A program made the position numbers and the translations under genes. Below, one piece after another: positions 31,887 to 42,616 of a DNA stretch of 64,000 nt. How positions within the stretch are numbered: position 1 is the first letter of the stretch; each line of letters starts with the position of its first letter. This stretch comes from Corynebacterium lemuris. GTDB lineage: Bacteria > Actinomycetota > Actinomycetes > Mycobacteriales > Mycobacteriaceae. The stretch spans positions 62,001 through 126,000 of the forward strand of contig NZ_JANWTC010000004.1 of assembly GCF_024919295.1 (NCBI RefSeq). The letters are read 5' to 3'. The notes beneath the pieces are model-generated. The model was not told the origin of the DNA. It did not search any database and saw only the letters and a list, made by a program, of their open reading frames with translations.

Positions 31887-32708
31887 ATGACGTCGACTGC
31901 TCCACGCCCGCTGGCCCTGTCCCCCTCCCGTGCCTCCGACTACAAGCAGTGCCCCCTGCTCTACCGGCTGCGCGCCATTGACCGGCTCCCCGAACCGAAG
32001 ACGATCCCCCAGGTCAAGGGCAACCTCGTCCACGCCGTTCTCGAGCACATGCACGCCCAGCCCCGGGAGGAACGCACCTACCCGGCCGCCGTGAAACAGC
32101 TCAAGCCCCAGTGGGCGGCGATGACCGCCGCCGATGCCGAACTCGATGAGCTGGTGCCCGAGGAGAACCTGCTGGATTTCCTCGTCGAGTGCCGCAGCCT
32201 GCTGCGCGGCTACTTCGAGATGGAGAACCCCCAGGGCTTTGACGCCCACGCCGTGGAGATGTACGTCAACACCGTCCTGCCCAACGGCGTGCCGGTGCGC
32301 GGCTTCATCGACCGCGTCGACGTCGCCCCCACCGGGGAGGTCCGCGTCGTCGACTACAAGACGGGCAAGAAGCCCATCCCCCGCTACAGCCACGACGCCC
32401 AGTTCCAGATGCGCTTCTACGCCCTGGTCTACTGGCGTCTCAACGGCGTGATCCCCCACCAGCTGCGCCTGATGTACCTCAAGGTCCTGGACTCGATGTT
32501 CCTGGCGCCGTCGAAGGAGGAGCTCGAGTACTTCGAACGCGACCTGGGTGATCTGTGGGCCAAGATCGAGGGCGACGGCAAGGCCGGGCGGTTCCGGCCG
32601 AAGACCTCCAAGCTGTGCGGTTGGTGCTCCTTCCAGGCGCAGTGCCCGGAATTCGGTGGCCAGACACCGGAGTACCCGGGCTGGCCTGGCAGCACGGCTG
32701 AGCAATAG
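31887..32708 (+). CDS. RecB-like PD-(D/E)XK nuclease with a [4Fe-4S]-type Cys set
   Basis: The product has 273 residues. The nuclease motif is GFIDRVDVAPTGEVRVVDYKTGKKP, with the D-x(n)-D-Y-K core. Cys22 near the N-terminus (SDYKQCPLLYRL) together with Cys244, Cys247 and Cys253 at the C-terminus (CGWCSFQAQC) gives the four-Cys iron-sulfur arrangement of AddB, Cas4 and related nucleases. There is no helicase domain, so it is a stand-alone exonuclease-like protein, as in mycobacteria next to trmI (Rv2119-like). The ATG at 31887 is preferred; the first ATG at 31872 overlaps TATGGT, a possible -10. Confidence 0.85.
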   Translation: MTSTAPRPLALSPSRASDYKQCPLLYRLRAIDRLPEPKTIPQVKGNLVHAVLEHMHAQPREERTYPAAVKQLKPQWAAMTAADAELDELVPEENLLDFLVECRSLLRGYFEMENPQGFDAHAVEMYVNTVLPNGVPVRGFIDRVDVAPTGEVRVVDYKTGKKPIPRYSHDAQFQMRFYALVYWRLNGVIPHQLRLMYLKVLDSMFLAPSKEELEYFERDLGDLWAKIEGDGKAGRFRPKTSKLCGWCSFQAQCPEFGGQTPEYPGWPGSTAEQ

Positions 32709-32725
32709 CGGCGGCCCGTTCGTCC

Positions 32726-32820
32726 GGCGCGCAATATCTCACACCGCCGGGTGGGCCCGGTGCGCATTGTTGCTGTTCGAGGGCCCGGGGTTGACGCGTC
32801 AAGGTGAGATGTTGCGCACC
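32726..32820 (-). repeat. 95-bp dispersed element, copy 2 (inverted)
   Basis: Read on the minus strand it starts GGTGCGCAACATCTCACC, includes the palindrome TTGACGCGTCAA (32791-32802) and ends AGATATTGCGCGCC. It matches copy 1 at 73 of 95 ungapped positions. It lies in the gap between the convergent ends of the RecB-like gene and fhs, so a transcription-stop role is possible. No target-site duplication was seen at either copy. Confidence 0.8.
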
Positions 32821-32837
32821 CCGGTCACCCGTCCCGC

Positions 32838-34502
32838 TCAGAACAACCCCGAGATCCGTCCGTTCTCGTCAATGTCGATGTGATCGGCGGCCGGGTGGTC
32901 CGGCAGCCCCGGCATCGTCATCACTGACCCGGTCAACGCCACGATGAAACCGGCGCCGGTGCGCGGGATGAGTTCGCGCACGTGCAGGGTGTGCCCGCTG
33001 GGGGCGCCGAGCCGGGTGGGATCGTCACTGAAGGAGTAGGGCGTCTTGGAGATGCACACGGGCAGCCGGTCCCAGCCGCGCCGTCTGATCACCGCCAGGT
33101 CCCGCAGCGCTTTCGGCGTGTACTCCACCCTGGTGGCCCGGTAGATGCGCCGGGCGATGGTCTCGATGGACTTCTCCACCCCCTGGGCCGGATCGTAGAG
33201 TCGGGTCGCCCCCTCGGAGAGGTGCGCCAGGACCGTGCGGGCCAGGTCCTCGGCACCCGCCCCACCCTTCGCCCACACCTCTACCTCCGCGAGGGGGACC
33301 CGGAAATCCCGCGCCCAGGCCCGCATGAACTCCCGCTCGGCGGGAGTGTCCCTGGTGAACAGGTTGACGGCCACCACCGGTTTCACCCCGAACTGCTGGA
33401 TGTTGGACAGGTGCCGGGCGAGGTTTTTCACCCCGGCCTGGAGGTGGTGCAGGTCCTCGCGCGTCAGTTCCTCCCGCGGCATGCCGCCGTTGAATTTCAG
33501 GGAGCGGATCGTGGCGACGACCACCGCTCCGTGGACGTCGAGGCGGCCGTAGCGGGCGGTGATGTCGAAGAATTTCTCCGCCCCCAGATCAGAACCGAAA
33601 CCGGCCTCGGTGAGCACGATCTCCGAGTGCTGGAGCGCGATTTTCGTGGCGATCAGGGAGTTGCAGCCGTGCGCGATGTTGGCGAAGGGCCCACCGTGGA
33701 CGTAAGCCGGGGTGCCGCCGAGGGTCTGCACGAGGTTCGGGTTGATCGCCTGTTTGAGCAGGGCGGCCAGGGCGCCGGTGGCGCCGAGGTCACCGGCGGT
33801 GACCGGATCATCGTCGAAGGTGAAGGCCACCGTGAGGCGGCCGAGGCGGTGTTTGAGGTCCGCCAGGTCCGTGGCCAGGCACAGCACCGCCATGATCTCG
33901 GAGGCGGCGGTGATGGTGAAACCCGTCTCCCGCGGGGTGCCGTGGGCCGGGCCCCCCAGGCCGGTGACGATGTCGCGCAGGGAACGGTCGCTGACGTCCA
34001 GGCAGCGCTGCCACACGATGCGCCGGGAGTCGATGCCCAGGACGTTGCCCTGGTGGACGTGGTTGTCCACCAGGGCAGCCAGGGTGTTGGTGGCGGCGGC
34101 GATGGCGTGGAAATCCCCCGTGAAGTGGAGGTTGATCTCCTCCATGGGCACGATCTGGGAGTGCCCTCCCCCGGCCGCCCCGCCCTTGATCCCCATGACC
34201 GGGCCCTGGGACGGTTCCCGCAACGCGGCAGCCGACCGGTGGCCCAGCCGGCGCAGGGCATCCGCCAGGCCGATGAGCACGGTGGATTTACCCTCCCCCG
34301 CCGGGGTGGGTGAAATGCCGGTGACCAGCACGAGCCGGCCCCGGGATCGACCGGGCGGCAGACGGGTGATGTCCACCTTGGCCTTGTCCGGTCCGTAGGT
34401 GATCAGGGCCTGCGGTGGGATGCCCGCCCGGGCGGCGATGTCGGTGATCGGCTCAAGGGTGTGTGCCTGCGCGATGGCGACGTCCGTCAGTGGTGTGCCC
34501 AT
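32838..34502 (-). CDS. fhs: Formate--tetrahydrofolate ligase
   Basis: The product has 554 residues. It makes 10-formyl-tetrahydrofolate from formate, tetrahydrofolate and ATP. The family P-loop variant SPTPAGEGKST is at residues 65-74, followed by GLADALRRLG. Later segments GIKGGAAGGGHSQIVPMEEINLHFTGDFHAI, DNHVHQGN and FGSDLGAEKFFDI are characteristic. The start is leaderless (TAATCT, 6 nt upstream). Many corynebacteria lack this enzyme, so its presence suggests growth on or recycling of formate, though that is inference. Confidence 0.97.
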   Translation of the reverse strand: MGTPLTDVAIAQAHTLEPITDIAARAGIPPQALITYGPDKAKVDITRLPPGRSRGRLVLVTGISPTPAGEGKSTVLIGLADALRRLGHRSAAALREPSQGPVMGIKGGAAGGGHSQIVPMEEINLHFTGDFHAIAAATNTLAALVDNHVHQGNVLGIDSRRIVWQRCLDVSDRSLRDIVTGLGGPAHGTPRETGFTITAASEIMAVLCLATDLADLKHRLGRLTVAFTFDDDPVTAGDLGATGALAALLKQAINPNLVQTLGGTPAYVHGGPFANIAHGCNSLIATKIALQHSEIVLTEAGFGSDLGAEKFFDITARYGRLDVHGAVVVATIRSLKFNGGMPREELTREDLHHLQAGVKNLARHLSNIQQFGVKPVVAVNLFTRDTPAEREFMRAWARDFRVPLAEVEVWAKGGAGAEDLARTVLAHLSEGATRLYDPAQGVEKSIETIARRIYRATRVEYTPKALRDLAVIRRRGWDRLPVCISKTPYSFSDDPTRLGAPSGHTLHVRELIPRTGAGFIVALTGSVMTMPGLPDHPAADHIDIDENGRISGLF

Positions 34503-34508
34503 GAGGCC

Positions 34509-34514
34509 AGATTA
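34509..34514 (-). promoter_or_regulatory. -10 hexamer, leaderless promoter of fhs
   Basis: TAATCT on the minus strand, 6 nt before the ATG at 34502. Confidence 0.55.
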
Positions 34515-34544
34515 CTGCCGTCGGGCCCACCCCGGACGGGAAAG

Positions 34545-34572
34545 CGCCCGGCACGAGCGAACGTGCCGGGCG
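34545..34572 (-). terminator. Rho-independent terminator of aspA
   Basis: A perfect 11-bp stem (CGCCCGGCACG at 34545-34555 with 34562-34572) is followed on the minus strand by CTTTC. Confidence 0.65.
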
Positions 34573-34592
34573 GTCACCGGGATGGTGGGGTG

Positions 34593-36092
<1,500 letters not shown>

Positions 36093-36181
36093 GGTGGTGG
36101 GGGTTCCTCTCAGTGATCAAGCTCTCAGAAGTGAAATCGTGGAGATTCACCCACCCATAGTAGCCGGAGCCTTTCCGACCC

Positions 36182-37027
36182 CTATATCCGGGCGATACGC
36201 AGCTCGGTGGCGAGGATCGCCTCCGCACCGAGCTCAGAGAGCTCGTCCATGATGGCGTTGGCGTCCTTGCGCGGCATGAGGGCGCGCACGGCGACCATGT
36301 CCTCCCGCGCCAGCGGGGAGACCGTCGGGCCGGACAGTCCCGGGGTGATCTTCGTGGCCTCGATCAGCTGTTCACGGGAGACGTTGTAGTCGAGCATGAG
36401 GTAGTTCTGGGCGCGGAGGATGCCCTCGATGCGGCGCAGCACCACCTTCTGCTCAGCGGTGACCTCAACGTCCCTGCGGCCGACGATGACCGCCTCCGAG
36501 GAGACCAGCGGCTCACCGAAGGGGGCCAGACCCTGCTGGCGCAGGGTGTTACCGGTGGACACGACATCGGCGATGGCGTCGGCGACACCGAGCTTGATGG
36601 AGATCTCCACCGCGCCGTCGAGACGGATGACCTCGGCCTCCAGGCCACGGGCGGCGAGGTCGTCGCGCACGAGGTTCGGATAGGAGGTGGCGATGCGCTT
36701 GCCGGACAGGTCCTCGACGGTCCAGATCTCATCGGCGGGTGCGGCATAACGGAAGGTGGAGCCACCGAAGCCGAGGCAGAGCACCTCGGTGACCTCAGCG
36801 CGGGAGTCACGGGCCAGGTCGCGGCCGGTGATACCCAGGTCGAGCTTGCCGTTGGCCACGTAGATGGCGATGTCCTTCGGGCGCAGGAAGAAGAACTCGA
36901 CGTCGTTGACCTTGTCGAAGACGTTGAGTGCCTTGGTGTCCCGGCGACCCTTGTAGCCGGCCTCGCGGAGGATCTCCACGGCCGCCTCGGACAGGGAACC
37001 CTTGTTGGGGACTGCGATCTTGATCAT
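36182..37027 (-). CDS. hisG: ATP phosphoribosyltransferase, long form
   Basis: The product has 281 residues and carries out the first step of histidine synthesis. It shows [24 protein letters not shown] at the N-terminus, the PRPP-loop region with [18 protein letters not shown], and a C-terminal ACT-like regulatory domain (from about residue 210, [40 protein letters not shown]), which binds histidine for feedback inhibition. It begins 9 nt after hisE, so the two genes form an operon. Confidence 0.97.
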   Translation of the reverse strand: MIKIAVPNKGSLSEAAVEILREAGYKGRRDTKALNVFDKVNDVEFFFLRPKDIAIYVANGKLDLGITGRDLARDSRAEVTEVLCLGFGGSTFRYAAPADEIWTVEDLSGKRIATSYPNLVRDDLAARGLEAEVIRLDGAVEISIKLGVADAIADVVSTGNTLRQQGLAPFGEPLVSSEAVIVGRRDVEVTAEQKVVLRRIEGILRAQNYLMLDYNVSREQLIEATKITPGLSGPTVSPLAREDMVAVRALMPRKDANAIMDELSELGAEAILATELRIARI

Positions 37028-37036
37028 GGTGGTCTC

Positions 37037-37300
37037 CTAGAGGTTCTTGTAGATGTCTTCGGGGGTCAGCCCGCGGGCGACCATCATGACCTGGGTCCAG
37101 TAGATGAGCTGGCTCATCTCCTCGGCCAGTTCCTCGTCGGACTGGTACTCGGATGCGATCCAGACCTCCCCGGCCTCCTCGATGATCTTCTTGCCGATAT
37201 GGTGCACGCCCTTGTCCAGGGCTTCCACCGTCCCGGAGCCCTCGGGGCGGGACGTGGCACGTTCGGTGAGTTCGGCAAACAGGGAGTCAAAGTTCTTCAC
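37037..37300 (-). CDS. hisE: Phosphoribosyl-ATP diphosphatase
   Basis: The product has 87 residues. It hydrolyses phosphoribosyl-ATP to phosphoribosyl-AMP, the second step of histidine synthesis. It is a MazG-fold all-alpha protein; the metal-binding E-x-x-E pattern is in [36 protein letters not shown]. The GTG start is leaderless (TAATGT, 6 nt upstream). hisG follows. Other his genes are not in the window. Confidence 0.97.
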   Translation of the reverse strand: MKNFDSLFAELTERATSRPEGSGTVEALDKGVHHIGKKIIEEAGEVWIASEYQSDEELAEEMSQLIYWTQVMMVARGLTPEDIYKNL

Positions 37301-37306
37301 GGGGGG

Positions 37307-37312
37307 ACATTA
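37307..37312 (-). promoter_or_regulatory. -10 hexamer, leaderless promoter of hisE-hisG
   Basis: TAATGT on the minus strand, 6 nt before the GTG at 37300. Confidence 0.55.
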
Positions 37313-37328
37313 TTCCATGCCCCGCCGC

Positions 37329-38063
37329 TCACCGCTCCAGTTGGTGGAACCAGGCGAAGACCGTGTCGGCGTCCACACCCTCGAAATCGTTGCGTTCATG
37401 CAGTGATTCCAGCGTGACCACGCCCTCCGGCACCACCGTGTCCGCGTACCAGGGCAGGCCGATGACCCGGCAGCCCGCTGCCACAGCGGCAGTCATGCCG
37501 GTGAAGGAATCCTCGAAGACAAGGCAGTCGGCGGGGTCCGCGCCCACCTGCTGTGCTGCGCGCAGGTACATGTCCGGGGCGGGTTTGGGGCTGGGCACCT
37601 CATCACCGGCGACGGAGCCGCTGAAGAAATGCGTGCCGACGGCCGCGATCGACAGGTCCGCCAGCACCCGCTCCGTGTTGGTGGTCACCAGCATGGGCAG
37701 ATCCCGGGCGGCCAGGTCCGCGAGCAGCCGGGTCACCCCCGGATTCGGGGCGAGCTCGGCGTGCATCAGCTCCGCCATCCGCTCGTACATGAAGGCGCGG
37801 TAGCGCGGATGGTCGTCCTCGGTGACGCTGAGACCGGCGTGGTTGGCGCACACCTGGACGGTGTGGCCGAAACTGCCGCCGATGGTCGTCTCCCGCAGCG
37901 CCGGCGTCAGCCGCCGGCCCATGCGTTCGCTGAGTTCATAGGTGAACCGTTCCCACAGGGGTTCGGTGTCGACGAGGGTGCCGTCCATGTCCCAGAAGAT
38001 GGCGGCGGGGGCGGGGGTGGTGGAAGGGTTAATCGATCTCCGGCAGCTCGGCGAGTGCCTCAT
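37329..38063 (-). CDS. HAD-superfamily hydrolase, beta-phosphoglucomutase-like
   Basis: The product has 244 residues from the ATG at 38063. Motif I is FWDMDGTLVDTEP, motif II lies in MLVTTNTERVL, motif III in SPKPAPDMYLRA and motif IV in CLVFEDSFTGMTAA. A helical cap between motifs I and II marks the CbbY/beta-PGM-like subfamily of sugar phosphatases or mutases. The only ATG, GTG or TTG upstream of motif I is within the end of the previous gene, giving a 35-nt overlap. An ATT just after that stop, with GGAG upstream, is a rarer alternative. Substrate unknown. Confidence 0.85.
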   Translation of the reverse strand: MRHSPSCRRSINPSTTPAPAAIFWDMDGTLVDTEPLWERFTYELSERMGRRLTPALRETTIGGSFGHTVQVCANHAGLSVTEDDHPRYRAFMYERMAELMHAELAPNPGVTRLLADLAARDLPMLVTTNTERVLADLSIAAVGTHFFSGSVAGDEVPSPKPAPDMYLRAAQQVGADPADCLVFEDSFTGMTAAVAAGCRVIGLPWYADTVVPEGVVTLESLHERNDFEGVDADTVFAWFHQLER

Positions 38064-38418
38064 CGTCCGCGCCGGTGGCGGCGGAGGCGTCATGGATGAG
38101 TTCGTTGAGCTCGGCCGTCTCCTCCGGCTCGAGCACAGCGTCGTGGTTGCGCTCGTTGAAGGCCACGAGAGCGTCGACGGTGACCTGGACGACCTTGACC
38201 AGCGTGTCCGCGGTCGGGTCGGCGGGGAGGACATCGAGGGCATCGAGGAACTTCTCGAGGATCCCCCGCAGCTCCGGCAGGACCGCCGGGTCGAAGGGCT
38301 GCTCCCAGAACTCCTTCTCGTCCGGCTTGAGGTAATCACCGGTGGCGAAGGAGTGGAGGTTGGAGAGGAATTCGTCGACGGTCGGCTGGAATTCGGCGCG
38401 GATGGTCATGAGCGTCAT
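38029..38418 (-). CDS. Conserved hypothetical protein downstream of mshC
   Basis: The product has 129 residues. It is acidic, helical and soluble (RAEFQPTVDEFLSNLHSFATGDYLKPDEKEFWEQPF, then ELNELIHDASAATGADDEALAELPEID). No membrane helix, Cys or known motif is present. It starts 12 nt after mshC (ATG at 38418, GGGG upstream; ATG at 38409 is an alternative) and overlaps the next gene by 35 nt. It is probably in one transcript with mshC and the HAD hydrolase. Function unknown. Confidence 0.7.
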   Translation of the reverse strand: MTLMTIRAEFQPTVDEFLSNLHSFATGDYLKPDEKEFWEQPFDPAVLPELRGILEKFLDALDVLPADPTADTLVKVVQVTVDALVAFNERNHDAVLEPEETAELNELIHDASAATGADDEALAELPEID

Positions 38419-38430
38419 TGTCCCCGAAAT

Positions 38431-39669
38431 CTAGCGGACCTGCACGCCAAGAAGAGCGTCGAGTGCGTCACGCACCAACTGCGCGGCGCCCTGTTCGCTG
38501 ACCCCGCGGTCGGCGGCCGCCCAGGCGTCCACGGCAGCCAGGGCCCCCGGGGTGTCCAGATCATCTGACAGACGGGCCCGCAGCTGCTGGACGAGTTCGC
38601 GGGCGGCGGCCAGGGAACCGGCGTCCGCCACGGCCCGGCACCAGGTGTCCAGGCGCGTCTCAGCCTCGGTGAGGATCTCATCGGACCAGTCCCGGTCCGC
38701 GCGGTAGTGGGAGGCGAACACCCCCAGCCGGATCGCGTCGGGGCTGTGACCTGCGGCCGTGAGCCTGTGCACGAAGACCAGGTTGCCCAGGGACTTGCTC
38801 ATTTTGACGCCGTCGAGACCGATCATGCCGGCGTGCACGTAGTGGCCCGCCATGCGGTCGACACCGTGACCGGCCTCCGCGTGGGCGGCGGAGAACTCGT
38901 GGTGCGGGAAGATGAGGTCGCTGCCGCCGCCCTGGATGGCGAAGGAACCACCGAGACGGTTGGTGGCGATGGCGGAGCACTCGATGTGCCAGCCGGGTCG
39001 GCCCGGGCCGAAGGGGGATTCCCAGGCGGGCTCCCCTTCCCGGTTGGCCCGCCACAGCAGGGCGTCCAGCGGGTCGCGCTTGCCGGGGCGCTCCGGGTCG
39101 CCGCCGCGCTCGGCGAACAACTCCGTCATGGTGGCGCGGTCGTAGTTGGACTCGTAGCCGAAGTTCGCGGTGGCGTCGACGGAGGCGTAGACGTCCGGGT
39201 ACTCCGGGTCGTCGACGACGTAGGCGGCGCCGGCGTCGAGAAGCTTCTGCACCAGGTCGATGACCTCATCGATGGTCTCGATCGCCCCGATGTAGTCGCG
39301 CGGTGGGATCACCCGCAGCTGCTCCATGTCGGTGCGGAAGAGATCGATCTGGCTGTCCCCCAGCTCACGCCAGTCCACACCGTCGCGGGCGGCGCGCTCG
39401 AACAACGGGTCATCCACGTCGGTGATGTTCTGCACGTAGTGGACGTCGTGGCCCTGGTCGAGCAGCACGCGGTGGACCACATCAAAGGTGAGGTAGGTGG
39501 CCGCGTGGCCGAGGTGGGTGGAGTCGTACGGGGTGATGCCGCAGACATACATCCCGGCGGTGCCGTCCACCTCCACCGGGCGGATGACCTCATCCGCCGT
39601 GTCGTACAGGGAGAGGGGGACGGGTGTACCGCTGATCTGCGGTACCTCAGGTTGTGGCCATGAACGCAT
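38431..39669 (-). CDS. mshC: Mycothiol cysteine ligase MshC
   Basis: The product has 412 residues. MshC joins cysteine to GlcN-Ins, the third step of mycothiol synthesis, and is a paralogue of cysteinyl-tRNA synthetase. The signatures are [16 protein letters not shown] (HIGH-like), [46 protein letters not shown] (zinc ligands) and KMSKS. Unlike CysRS it lacks a tRNA-binding C-terminal domain. The ATG at 39669 is the M-R-S-W start and has TAGAGT 7 nt upstream; the upstream GTG at 39678 lies in the promoter. Confidence 0.97.
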   Translation of the reverse strand: MRSWPQPEVPQISGTPVPLSLYDTADEVIRPVEVDGTAGMYVCGITPYDSTHLGHAATYLTFDVVHRVLLDQGHDVHYVQNITDVDDPLFERAARDGVDWRELGDSQIDLFRTDMEQLRVIPPRDYIGAIETIDEVIDLVQKLLDAGAAYVVDDPEYPDVYASVDATANFGYESNYDRATMTELFAERGGDPERPGKRDPLDALLWRANREGEPAWESPFGPGRPGWHIECSAIATNRLGGSFAIQGGGSDLIFPHHEFSAAHAEAGHGVDRMAGHYVHAGMIGLDGVKMSKSLGNLVFVHRLTAAGHSPDAIRLGVFASHYRADRDWSDEILTEAETRLDTWCRAVADAGSLAAARELVQQLRARLSDDLDTPGALAAVDAWAAADRGVSEQGAAQLVRDALDALLGVQVR

Positions 39670-39676
39670 GAACCAC

Positions 39677-39682
39677 ACTCTA
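39677..39682 (-). promoter_or_regulatory. -10 hexamer, leaderless promoter of mshC
   Basis: TAGAGT on the minus strand, 7 nt before the ATG at 39669. Confidence 0.55.
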
Positions 39683-39714
39683 ACGGACGACCATTGGCTC
39701 CCCCAGCCGGGAGG

Positions 39715-40602
39715 CTACATCGGCTGCAGGACCCCGAAGGCCAGCAGCGCCATGACCAGCAGGCCGACCGGGATGCGGTAGACGGCGAACCAGGCGAAGG
39801 AGTGGCTTGCGACGAACTTCAGCAGCCAGGCGATCGAGATGTAACCCAGCACGAAGGTGATCAGGGAGCCGATGCCCAGCTGCAGCGCGCTGGCGGCCTG
39901 CCCGGACTGGGGCGCGAAGGCGTCGGGGAGCGAGAACAATCCGGAGGCGAGGACCGCCGGGATCGCCAGCAGGAAGCTGAAGCGGGTGGCCACCTGGCGG
40001 TCGAGGTTCATGAACAGGCCCGCGGCGACGGTACCGCCGGAGCGGGAGACGCCCGGGATCAGGGCCAGGCACTGGGCCAGGCCCATCACGATGGCGTCCT
40101 TCATGGTCAACTCGTCGTAGTTGCGCTGCTTCTTGCCCATCTTCTCCGCGAGGATGAACACGAAGGAGAACAGCACCAGCACGGTGGCGGTGATCCACAG
40201 GTTGCGCAGGCCCTCGCGGATGAGGTCACGGCCGAAGAAGCCGATGACGGCGACCGGGATCGTGCCGACGATGACCATCCAGCCCATGCGGTAGTGGAAG
40301 CCACGCAGGTCCTTGTTGAACAGGCCCTGGAACCAGCCGGTGAGGATCTGCCAGATGTCCTTGGCGAAGTAGACCAGGACAGCCGCTTCGGTGCCCAGCT
40401 GGACCACCGCAGTGAAGGAGGCACCGGCGTCGGCCCCGAAGAAGAGCTCGGAGACGATCCGCAGGTGGCCGGAGGAGCTGACCGGGAGGAACTCGGTCAG
40501 TCCCTGGACGATGGAGAGCACGACGACCTGCAGCCAGGACATCTGCTCGGGGGCGGTGGCGGCCGCGTCGGTGGCCGCGGCGAGGATGGACACGTCATTC
40601 AC
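39715..40602 (-). CDS. uppP: Undecaprenyl-diphosphatase UppP
   Basis: The product has 295 residues. UppP (BacA) recycles undecaprenyl pyrophosphate, the carrier lipid for cell-wall synthesis. The two family signatures are [16 protein letters not shown] at the N-terminus (Glu and the SSSGH loop) and [15 protein letters not shown] in the middle. Eight membrane helices are expected, and at least six hydrophobic stretches are visible. The GTG at 40602 is preferred over 40611: TACGGT lies 7 nt upstream of it. It diverges from the aldo/keto reductase gene. Confidence 0.95.
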   Translation of the reverse strand: MNDVSILAAATDAAATAPEQMSWLQVVVLSIVQGLTEFLPVSSSGHLRIVSELFFGADAGASFTAVVQLGTEAAVLVYFAKDIWQILTGWFQGLFNKDLRGFHYRMGWMVIVGTIPVAVIGFFGRDLIREGLRNLWITATVLVLFSFVFILAEKMGKKQRNYDELTMKDAIVMGLAQCLALIPGVSRSGGTVAAGLFMNLDRQVATRFSFLLAIPAVLASGLFSLPDAFAPQSGQAASALQLGIGSLITFVLGYISIAWLLKFVASHSFAWFAVYRIPVGLLVMALLAFGVLQPM

Positions 40603-40609
40603 CCGGACC

Positions 40610-40615
40610 ACCGTA
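40610..40615 (-). promoter_or_regulatory. -10 hexamer, leaderless promoter of uppP
   Basis: TACGGT on the minus strand, 7 nt before the GTG at 40602. Confidence 0.5.
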
Positions 40616-40619
40616 CTAC

Positions 40620-40625
40620 TACTGT
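40620..40625 (+). promoter_or_regulatory. -10 hexamer, leaderless promoter of the aldo/keto reductase gene
   Basis: TACTGT, 7 nt before the GTG at 40633; it is 4 bp from the divergent uppP -10 box. Confidence 0.45.
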
Positions 40626-40632
40626 GGAGGGG

Positions 40633-41550
40633 GTGAAGCAGCGAATGGTGGGGGTCAGCGGCCTCCGGGTCTCGGACATCGGGCTGGGGACGGCGACGTG
40701 GGGTGAGTCAACGTCGATGGATGAGGCACGTCTCATCCTGCGGGAATTCCTCGACGCGGGCGGCACCCTCGTCGACTCCTCCACCAGCTACGCGCAGGGT
40801 CAGGCGCAGCAGGTTCTGGGCGAGGTGCTCGCCGACGCGGACGTGCCCCGCGAGCGCCTCGTGCTCTCCTCCTCCGCCGGCATCGCCCCCCGCTCACCGG
40901 TGGGCCGGCGGGTGGACTGCTCCCGCCGGGCACTCATGCAGCAGCTCGACGCGACGCTGCGGACCCTGGGCACCGACCACCTCGACCTGTGGTCGGTGGG
41001 CTACTGGGACGAGAAGACCCCGCCCGCGGAGGTCGCCGACACTCTTGACTGGGCGGTGCGCACCGGCCGGACCCGCTATGCCGGGGCGCGTGACTACGCG
41101 GGCTGGCAGCTGGCGGTGACCGCGGCGCGCAACCCCTCCCCCGGGATCGTCGCCACGCAGCACGAGTACTCCCTGCTCACCCGGGAGATCGAGGAGGAGC
41201 TCATCCCCGCCGCCCGCCACCTGGGGGTGGGCGTCATCGCCGCGGCACCCCTGGCGCAGGGTGTGCTCACCGGCCGGTACCGCAGCATCCTGCCCCACGG
41301 TGTGCGGGCGGAGGTCCACGCCCGGCTCGGCGGCCGGGCCCACACCATCGTCGATGCGCTGACCACCGCCGCCGACGGACTGGGCCTGCCGCCCGGCGTC
41401 GTCGCGCTGGCCTGGGCCCGGGACCGGGCCGGGGTCTCCTCCGCCGTGGTGGGCGCCGGCAGCGCCGCGCAGCTCCGGCAGCTGCTGCAGGTCACTGACA
41501 CGGTGCTGCCCAGAGCCATCGTCAAGGCGCTGGACGACGTGTCGCGCTGA
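40633..41550 (+). CDS. Aldo/keto reductase family protein
   Basis: The product has 305 residues. It is a TIM-barrel NADPH-dependent oxidoreductase. The family marker GLGTATWG is near the N-terminus, followed by a [28 protein letters not shown] helix, [32 protein letters not shown] and a late [15 protein letters not shown]. The usual catalytic Tyr is in the SYAQGQ segment. A GTG at 40633 and an ATG at 40645 are both possible; the former fits the -10 box. The next gene's -10 box overlaps its end by one base beyond the stop, so both genes may also be transcribed together. Confidence 0.9.
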   Translation: MKQRMVGVSGLRVSDIGLGTATWGESTSMDEARLILREFLDAGGTLVDSSTSYAQGQAQQVLGEVLADADVPRERLVLSSSAGIAPRSPVGRRVDCSRRALMQQLDATLRTLGTDHLDLWSVGYWDEKTPPAEVADTLDWAVRTGRTRYAGARDYAGWQLAVTAARNPSPGIVATQHEYSLLTREIEEELIPAARHLGVGVIAAAPLAQGVLTGRYRSILPHGVRAEVHARLGGRAHTIVDALTTAADGLGLPPGVVALAWARDRAGVSSAVVGAGSAAQLRQLLQVTDTVLPRAIVKALDDVSR

Positions 41551-41556
41551 TAGGCT
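41551..41556 (+). promoter_or_regulatory. -10 hexamer, leaderless promoter of the lipoprotein gene
   Basis: TAGGCT starts right after the stop codon of the aldo/keto reductase gene and is 8 nt before the GTG at 41565. Confidence 0.5.
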
Positions 41557-41564
41557 CATGGATC

Positions 41565-42605
41565 GTGAAAGCCGGACGTCTGACAGCCCTGGCGGCCTTG
41601 ACCGCCTCGACCCTTCTCCTCACAGCCTGCGGTGGTGGGCCCGCGGAGGACGTGCCCGACATGGGCAACGCCGTAGCCGAGGTCTCTCCCCCCGCCACCG
41701 ACCCCACCGGCCGGATCATTGAACTCGCGGCCGGCCACGCCGAGGTCACCGACATGGAGGCCGCCGGTGACGTCATCGGCCTGCGCTCCGGCGGCACCCT
41801 CGCGCTGGGTACCCTCGGCCAGTTCGAGATCGGCGCGGTCACCGAGGTGACCATCCCCGAGAACTGCGGTGACCTCACCGCCTCCGCCGACACCTTCGTC
41901 CTCGCCTGCCGTGAGGAGGTCCTGCTTGTCGACGCCGCCTCCGGCGACCTCGAGCGCCGCAGCATCGCCGACACCGACGCCGCGCCCTCCATCGCCGCGA
42001 CCCTGACCTCCACCGGTGAGCTGATCGTGGCCAACGCCGAGGACGACCGGGTCCTCGTCTTCGGGGAAGACTCCGGGGAGCCGGTGGAGACCATCACCGT
42101 GGCCGGTCAGACCAGCCAACTCATCGCCGTGCCCCGCGAAGGCCAGGACGACGCCGTCGTCCGCACCAACCACGTCAACACCACCATCCAGGACATCCAC
42201 TGGCGCGACGGCGAGCAGGGCGGCACCCTGCGTATCGGCCTCGGTGTCGGCCGGATCGCCGCCGGTGAGAACGGCCTGGTTGTCGCCTCCGACAACATGG
42301 GCTCCCAACTGGCGATCTACACCGCCAACGACGTCGTCCGGCTCCATCAGGCCGCCCCCGTCGATCCCAGCCCCTGGGCTGTGGCCTGGGACACCGGCCG
42401 GGACCTCGCCTGGATCGCCTCCACCGCAGAGAACACCCTGGCCGCCTACGACGTGTCCAGTGGTGTGCCTGAACGTCGGGCATCGCTCGACACGGTCGCC
42501 GACGCCCAGAGCCTGCTCGTGCTCGAGGACGGCACCCTCGTCCTGGCCTCCGCCACCGGTGACGGCCTGCAGATCATCGACAACCCCGACATCACCTCCC
42601 AGTAA
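41565..42605 (+). CDS. Lipoprotein, LppL-like
   Basis: The product has 346 residues. A lipobox LLTAC ends at Cys22 after a hydrophobic signal peptide ([14 protein letters not shown]). The mature part has repeated short beta-strand units (for example [67 protein letters not shown]) that resemble a beta-propeller. The position directly upstream of pyrD matches lppL-pyrD in M. tuberculosis. The function is unknown; a surface or periplasm-side binding role is inferred from the fold. Confidence 0.85.
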   Translation: MKAGRLTALAALTASTLLLTACGGGPAEDVPDMGNAVAEVSPPATDPTGRIIELAAGHAEVTDMEAAGDVIGLRSGGTLALGTLGQFEIGAVTEVTIPENCGDLTASADTFVLACREEVLLVDAASGDLERRSIADTDAAPSIAATLTSTGELIVANAEDDRVLVFGEDSGEPVETITVAGQTSQLIAVPREGQDDAVVRTNHVNTTIQDIHWRDGEQGGTLRIGLGVGRIAAGENGLVVASDNMGSQLAIYTANDVVRLHQAAPVDPSPWAVAWDTGRDLAWIASTAENTLAAYDVSSGVPERRASLDTVADAQSLLVLEDGTLVLASATGDGLQIIDNPDITSQ

Positions 42606-42616
42606 GGACCCCAGCC

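Noticed and set aside
40624..40632. GTG at 40624 as start of the aldo/keto reductase
   Set aside because: It overlaps the -10 box of the same gene, so 40633 or 40645 is more likely.
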